This document shows, piece after piece, positions 58,634-64,000 of a stretch of DNA of 64,000 nucleotides (the stretch's first letter is position 1; each line of letters begins with the position of its first letter). Origin of the DNA: Plantago ovata (Eukaryota; Streptophyta; Magnoliopsida; Lamiales; Plantaginaceae). The stretch covers positions 66,624,496 to 66,688,495 of the forward strand of contig CM051457.1 of NCBI GenBank assembly GCA_028274465.1, read 5' to 3'. Made by a program: the position numbers and the translations under genes. A model generated the notes under the pieces. That model saw only the letters and a list, made by a program, of their open reading frames with translations, did not search any database and was not told the DNA's origin.

Positions 58634-61600
58634 CTATTTATTAACTTTCAGCTTGTTTGATTTCCTATTCTGGGCTATGATTCTCTCTAAGTCACTGCAG
58701 ATATGTTCTCTTTTATCTTCACTAAACTTCCTGACACTGGTCAACAACCGATTTCTCTTTGCATTTGCATCAGACAGAGCAACTGAAGCAATTATTTCAG
58801 CTCTCATACGACGTCTTTCAGCAACCTGGTAAAAATATATTAAAAAAGAGAAATTAATATAAAACTCATATTATAAACAAATCTCATACATGGTATAAGC
58901 TAATTAGTACCTTAGTCATTGAAGGTCCTGAATAATTTCCATTTATGAAGAACTCCATTTCTTTAATAACATAAACACCACAGTCATAGTCATTTTTTGA
59001 TCTATTTGCCCATTGACACTGAGGATAAATAAGAGGAAAATCAAGAATTGTTGCAGCATCAGGGTGTCCATGTCTGTGCAAGTAACCTGCCAAATTTGTT
59101 TTCTGAAAAAAAAGATAGTGATTAATAAGTAAGTAATCTACTTGAAAGAATGAGGCAAATAGTCTAAGCTTTATTAATGACCAAACTTTTCATATACACA
59201 ACAGTATAAAAAACTTCAATACATGAACAAAACATTACGAAAAATAGCAGTAAAGAACAACAAATCTAAACTTACCAGTACACCTGCCAAAGCCTTGCAT
59301 CTTTCAGTATTAGGAATGCGATTGTCCAGATGATAAATTTTATTGGATTCAAGGCAGACAACAAATAGTGTAAAGTGATTTTCTTGATTTTTTCTAGAAT
59401 TATCTTCGAAATGTGGAAAGAAGAACTGCAAAGAAAATCAAATACATATAAAATTCAGAGAACATATATTCAAAACTCATTGTATATAAATAAAAGATGA
59501 ATAAAAATTAAATTACCTGTTTCACAGTTTTCAAGAACTCAAAGTTGGATTGAAATGTATTCAAAATCCATTCGTCCATGAAATTATTTAAACTCAATTT
59601 TGCTTTATTCAATTCTTCAACAGTAGACACATGTGACTCGTGAGCCCTCGGAGTATATCCAGCAAGAGTCGACCAATAATACTACAACAAATAACAAATA
59701 TAAAATAAAAAATGCTACTTTAAAAAACAGAACATGTAAACTTAAGCAATTACTCAGAAAATCTGATAACACTTACATGCAATTGAATTCCGAAACAGCA
59801 AATACGAGGTTCATCTTTGCTTCTAATAATCTCAGCATGGTTAATTGAAACAGATATGGCATCAATGCAAGAATCATAGATTGAGCTATCAGAAGCTAAT
59901 GTCAACACATCCTCAGGTCTTATGTAGGTAAGTGTATGATACTCAGCAAATGACAAGTCTTCAACACCCAAATCAACATCACCTTGTTTCACTTGCTTTT
60001 TTCTATCACTGAAAAAATATACAAATAAATAAAACTCAAAACATTATATGCATAAAACTCAAACAGCCAGAATACAAATACTCAAACACACACATATAAC
60101 AAAAAAAGAAAAAAAGAAATACCTTTTCCAAGTTCAGACATGTATATCATGTAATCACAAGTCTCTTTCCTAAGACTATTCATATCAACGAAGTCCTTTG
60201 CATGACGCCTCATCCACTGAGAAACTAATGACATATGTCTATCTGGATCTCCTACTGCCTCGCTACATCCCAAGACATCAATATGTAAATTCAAGTCTTC
60301 ATCTGCAAAGAAAACACAATATGGTAGATGTAAAACTCAAATAGAAATAACATAAAACTCAAAACAAACTGTACATAAAACTCAAAACATAAAGAAAATA
60401 ATATTATTATTAAACTTTAGAAAATAATTACCTTTCTTTTCAGCTTCATTAGACTCATTTGCTGCAACATTCTTATTCAGTTCTTTAGTTTCCATTACTG
60501 AAGGCTTTGTTGTTGCTATCAATGCATTAACTTAATTTAAAAAAAACAAAAAAAAAATATATATATATATTCAGAAAAACAAAACTCAATCAATAATGAA
60601 TAAAATTCAAGAACATAATTTATTATTACAACAGAATTTCTAGTGTAATGTTGATTCAAAACAAAGTTCTTACAATCCCAAATGCCTCAATCAGAATGTT
60701 AAAATATATTTTACAATCCAAAATTGCCTGAATCAAAATTTTACAAGAAAAATCAAGAACAAGAATAACCTTCACCTTTATCCATGTGCTCAATGTTCAA
60801 ATCATCTTCGAAATGCACTTTTCGAATTTGAGATGGTTGAGTTTCTGTTACATGAGTAACTGAAATAGAAGCAGAAGCAATAGCTTGTGACTCTGTTTCT
60901 CCTGTTTGAAGAACAACTTTGATGACACTATTTACAATGAAAAAACATCTTAGTCAGCAATGATTATAGAAACATTCTTATAAAACTCAAAACAAACAGC
61001 GTATACAACTCAAATATATACAAAAAAATATAAAATGCATTGACAGACACATACTCAAGCAAGCACAATATAAAACTCAAAACAGAAATCATATAAAACT
61101 CAAAATCATCTTAGCATTACAGATTCAATTTAAAGTAAAACATCTGAAATTATATACATACCATTATTCAAATTTTCAGTCTGAGTCTGAGTCTGAGTCT
61201 CAAATCCAATAATTTCCGCATGCTCTTCTTTGCTTCCATCATTGCTCAACTCAACAGTCATTTCCAAATCTTTGGTGACATTTACTTCTTCAGCCTTTTG
61301 TTTCCCATCTTCTTCACATTGTGTTGAACCAATGCCGAGGCCGTAATTAGCAACAATTGTTGCTGCTACTGCTTCACAGTGAGCTTTTGTACATTCATCA
61401 AGCTCTTATAAACGACATTGTCGGTCCAGAATTTTTGGGAAGCTAAACAGCTGTAATCTCGGTCAACTGGAGCGGAACAGTTGTTCTTGATAAATTCAGC
61501 ATGATCCCGAAATACAACCTCCATGTTCCGCTTCAATAGCCTCCATCCATAGTCAAGTGGCTAAAACAGCAAACATGAATATATAATAACTCAAAAATGA

Positions 61601-63861
61601 TGCATATAAAACTCAACAGGAAGCACATAAAACTCAGAATATATCAAGAAATATTATGCTCAAGGAATAATAATGATGAATAAGAAAGCTCACATCAATG
61701 GTTAGCTTCTCCAACTCTGCATTTGTAGGGATTCCTTCGGGAATGCAGAATTTCAGAATTCTATCATCAGAATCCTCAGTCTTATCCTTCTCAAATCCAC
61801 GGACCACCTCAGCTTGTGGAACAGAAAGCCCAGGTAGATTAATTCCCTTACTGATGGGAAACTCTATCTTGCTCTTTGGTTGTTTACCAAATCCACGGAC
61901 CACCTCAGCTTTAAATCTTTCTTCCAAAATCTCATTTGTCCAATGCTGAATCAAAGGCAACGTTGTTGGCATTTCGTTGCCTTTGAACACGAATCTAAAA
62001 AATGATAAAATAAAAGTTAGATGAAAAAACATGACAATTAACATGTAAAAATAACTGAAAAAGTTATAATAGAAGATGACGTACCTATGACCGTAGTGCA
62101 AGCAGCAACAGAAAAACCACAGAGTGTCTCTTGTTCTTCTTGTTACCATCACCAAAAGCTTTTTGAAGCCTTCAACAATATTTGAAACACAAAAGAGNNN
62201 NNNNNNNNNNNNNNNNNNNNNNNNNNNNNNNNNNNNNNNNNNNNNNNNNNNNNNNNNNNNNNNNNNNNNNNNNNNNNNNNNNNNNNNNNNNNNNNNNGTT
62301 ATTGATAAATTCGCATGATCCCGAAATACAACCTCCATGTTCGCTTCATAGCCTCCATCCATAGTCAAGTGGCTAAAAACAGCAAACATGAATATATAAT
62401 AACTCAAAAATGATGCATATAAACTCAAACAGGAAGCACATAAAACTCAAGAATATATCAGAAATATTATGCTCAAGGATAATAATGATGAATAAGAAAG
62501 CTCACATCATGGTTAGCTTCTCCAACTCTGCCTTGTAGGGATTCCTTCGGGAATGCAGAATTTCAGAATTCTATCATCAGAATCCTCAGTCTTATCCTTC
62601 TCAAATCCACGGACACCTCAGCTTGTGGACAGAAAGCCCAGGTAGATTAATTCCTTACTGATGGGAAACTCTATCTTGCTCTTTGGTTGTTTACCAAATC
62701 CACGGACCACCTCAGCTTTAAATCTTTCTTCCAAAATCTCATTTGTCCAATGCTGAATCAAAGGCAACGTTGTTGGCATTTCGTTGCCTTTGAACACGAA
62801 TCTAAAAATGATTAAAATAAAAGTTAGATGAAAAAAAACATGACAATTAACATGTAAAATAACTGAAAAAGTTATAATATAAGATGACGACCTATGACCG
62901 TATGCAAGCAGCAAACAGGAAAACAAGCATAGAGTGTACTCTTGTTCTTCTTGTTACCATCACAAAAAGCTTTTTGAAGCCTCAACAATATTTGAAACAA
63001 CAAAAGAGCACCAATCCAACTCCTTAATGTTGTCTACATCATCAATTGCACAGGCAAGCCTGACAACAAGAAAAAAGATACATATATATAAAACTCAAAC
63101 AACAACAATGTAAAACTCAACAAAACAGCATATAAAACTCAAACATATAAAACTTATAGTCAAGGTAAATATACCGCTAAAAACTCAAAAGTTGATAATG
63201 TAAAACTCAAGCAAGCACCATATAACACTAAAAGCACTTAAAACTCAAAACAAACAACATTTTCATACTAGAAAAGAAAAAAAAAAAAACAGTAATAATT
63301 AATTAAAGATGAAACATACTTGAAATCTCCATTACTGCTGGATGTTGGAGCGAGAAAAACCGCACAAGCAAACATCACAAATAGCTTCTTGAATTTAGGA
63401 CCACCATGGGGAAGAGTTTCGATTGCTTTAGCCATCTTAGCACATGGGAACTCATAGACCTCAGCCTTTGATTCCGGTCGGTTACGTCTAATATATCCTT
63501 TAAATTCTCTATCCCACCACTCTCGAACTTTTTTAACTCGGTCAAAATCTGGTCCTTTTTCAGACAGCTTGAGAGACGGATAGGATTGCCAGGGAAATAA
63601 GGCAACTTCAAAATATCATACACATCCAAAGCAGTAAGATTGTATGAATTGACACCAACATCTTGAAGAAGAGTGTTGCAATCGAAGTTCTCCATCAGCC
63701 ACGGAAGTATGTCGAATGGATAGACATCAAATCCAAGCTTCAAAAGACCTCCAAATCCAATTGCAAAGACATCAGCCTTCTGTTCCTCAGTCAAAGATTT
63801 ATGACATTGAACATTGAACTGATTTTGCATTGGGTTGTTATAGGACGCATTTTCTTATGAG
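58634..63861 (-). CDS. Ulp1-like (C48) SUMO protease gene of MULE B
   Basis: About a dozen minus-strand exons. The N-terminal exon (63861-63320) has FAIGFGGLLKLGFDVYPFD and ALDVYDILKLPYFPGNP. Then come LDWCSFVVSNIVEG (near 63000), TTLPLIQHWTNEILEERF (61990-61690), acidic linker exons (61560-60430), QWMRRHAKDFVDMNSL (60230) and the protease exons. Catalytic residues are visible in order: His in NHFTLFVVCLE (59380), Asp in IYHLDNR (59335), and Gln then Cys in PQCQWANRSKNDYDCGVYVI (59010-58960). The last exon ends KSNKLKVNK at 58634. Upstream exons may lie beyond 63.86 kb. A frame change near 63570 may be real or a sequencing error, and the gene crosses the duplicated region and N gap. Ulp1-type genes in MULEs are known (Kaonashi-type). 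Its action on SUMO is inferred. Confidence 0.8.
61482..63010. repeat. Two near-identical ~710-bp copies around an N gap (likely assembly artefact)
   Basis: Copy 1 is 61482-62197 and copy 2 is 62298-63010. They align throughout in the same order and differ mainly by one-base losses or gains (AGTGGCTAAAACAG against AGTGGCTAAAAACAG; ACGGACCACC against ACGGACACC). Copy 2 breaks coding frames that copy 1 keeps. Confidence 0.9.
62198..62297. other. Assembly gap, exactly 100 N
   Basis: One hundred undetermined bases, the conventional size for a gap of unknown length. Confidence 1.
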
Positions 63862-63870
63862 CTGCAAAAA

Positions 63871-64000
63871 GATTGTAATGCATATGAAAACTCATGGACA
63901 GTGCTAAAAACCTCAAAAGAAATACAATATAAAACTCAAACACACAACATATAAAACTCAAGGATATATCAAAAAATATAATATGCATTGACACTGATAT
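63871..64000 (-). other. Intron or leader of the MULE B Ulp1-like gene
   Basis: Composed of ATAAAACTCAAAC words, the element's intron motif in the sense of the minus-strand gene. This suggests that another exon lies beyond the window. Confidence 0.6.

Larger units (their letters stand above)
46735..64000. mobile_element. MULE 'B': large Mutator-like element with transposase, RPA1-like and Ulp1-like genes (right end outside window)
   Basis: Four transcription units share one private intron/spacer motif (TGTTTGAGTTTTATATG in gene sense): FAR1-type transposase (+, 47013-50266), RPA1-like (-, 50884-56986), a small ORF (+, 57449-58027) and Ulp1-like protease (-, 58634 to about 63.9 kb). The motif absent from flanking DNA and present throughout argues for one unit. 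The left limit is a guess: a GTCTCCGGTGAGAC hairpin at 46743-46756 lies where the terminus might be, and the terminal inverted repeat cannot be tested without the right end. Coding regions are far better preserved than in MULE A. Confidence 0.65.

Noticed and set aside
62515-62926. A second, tandem copy of the Ulp1-gene exon as a real duplication
   Set aside because: It is the noisy twin of 61690-61990 across an exactly 100-N gap, best explained as assembly error.

Overview
This is plant nuclear DNA, almost certainly from a eudicot. The evidence is U-rich GT-AG introns, a plant-type nuclear-envelope gene, plant-specific transposon families (FAR1-type and Ulp1-carrying MULEs, CACTA elements with CACTACAAGAAA termini, Stowaway MITEs), CCCTAAA telomere-type repeats and a tRNA-Glu copy of plant mitochondrial type. 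Nothing in the window fixes the species.

Only one ordinary host gene is evident: a NEMP-domain (PNET2-like) inner nuclear membrane protein in ten exons between 7262 and 20682. The exons join in frame into 469 codons. One of its introns is about 8.9 kb long because two non-LTR retrotransposons landed in it. The first is a 5'-truncated L1-type LINE on the minus strand (11441-15555). The second is a plus-strand element of a different type, with a CCHC motif and a restriction-like endonuclease motif after the RT, sitting inside an AAT microsatellite (15930-19790).

Region by region: 1-3732 is the end of a CACTA element carrying a minus-strand gene and an organelle-like tRNA insert. 3862-6720 holds fragments of another CACTA, an LTR-like remnant and a MuDR-type MULE. 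6720-20682 is the host gene. 21153-26952 is a MULE relic with an OTU-protease gene, split near its right end by a 2.1-kb solo LTR. 28168-46080 is a large decayed MULE ('A') with a Ulp1-like gene (+) and a FAR1-type transposase (-) converging. A CACTA element, which itself contains a Stowaway MITE, is inserted in one of A's introns, and a second solo LTR of the same family is inserted in another. 46.7 kb to beyond the window end is a second, much better preserved MULE ('B') with a FAR1-type transposase (+), an RPA1-like single-strand DNA-binding protein (-), a small unknown ORF (+) and a Ulp1-like SUMO-protease gene (-).

The most striking observation is that the introns and UTR-like spacers of each large MULE are filled with a short motif private to that element. 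The motif is always in the sense direction of the gene that contains it: GGTGTGGTTTTAAG in A and TGTTTGAGTTTTATATG in B. In B the motif has grown into a 4-kb array of about 287-bp units inside the first intron of the RPA1-like gene. The combination of transposase, RPA1-like protein and Ulp1-like protease in one element, together with this sense-oriented intron motif, is my best candidate for an undescribed system.

The 100-N gap at 62198-62297 is flanked by two near-identical copies of the same roughly 710 bp that differ mainly by small indels. This looks like an assembly artefact, not biology.
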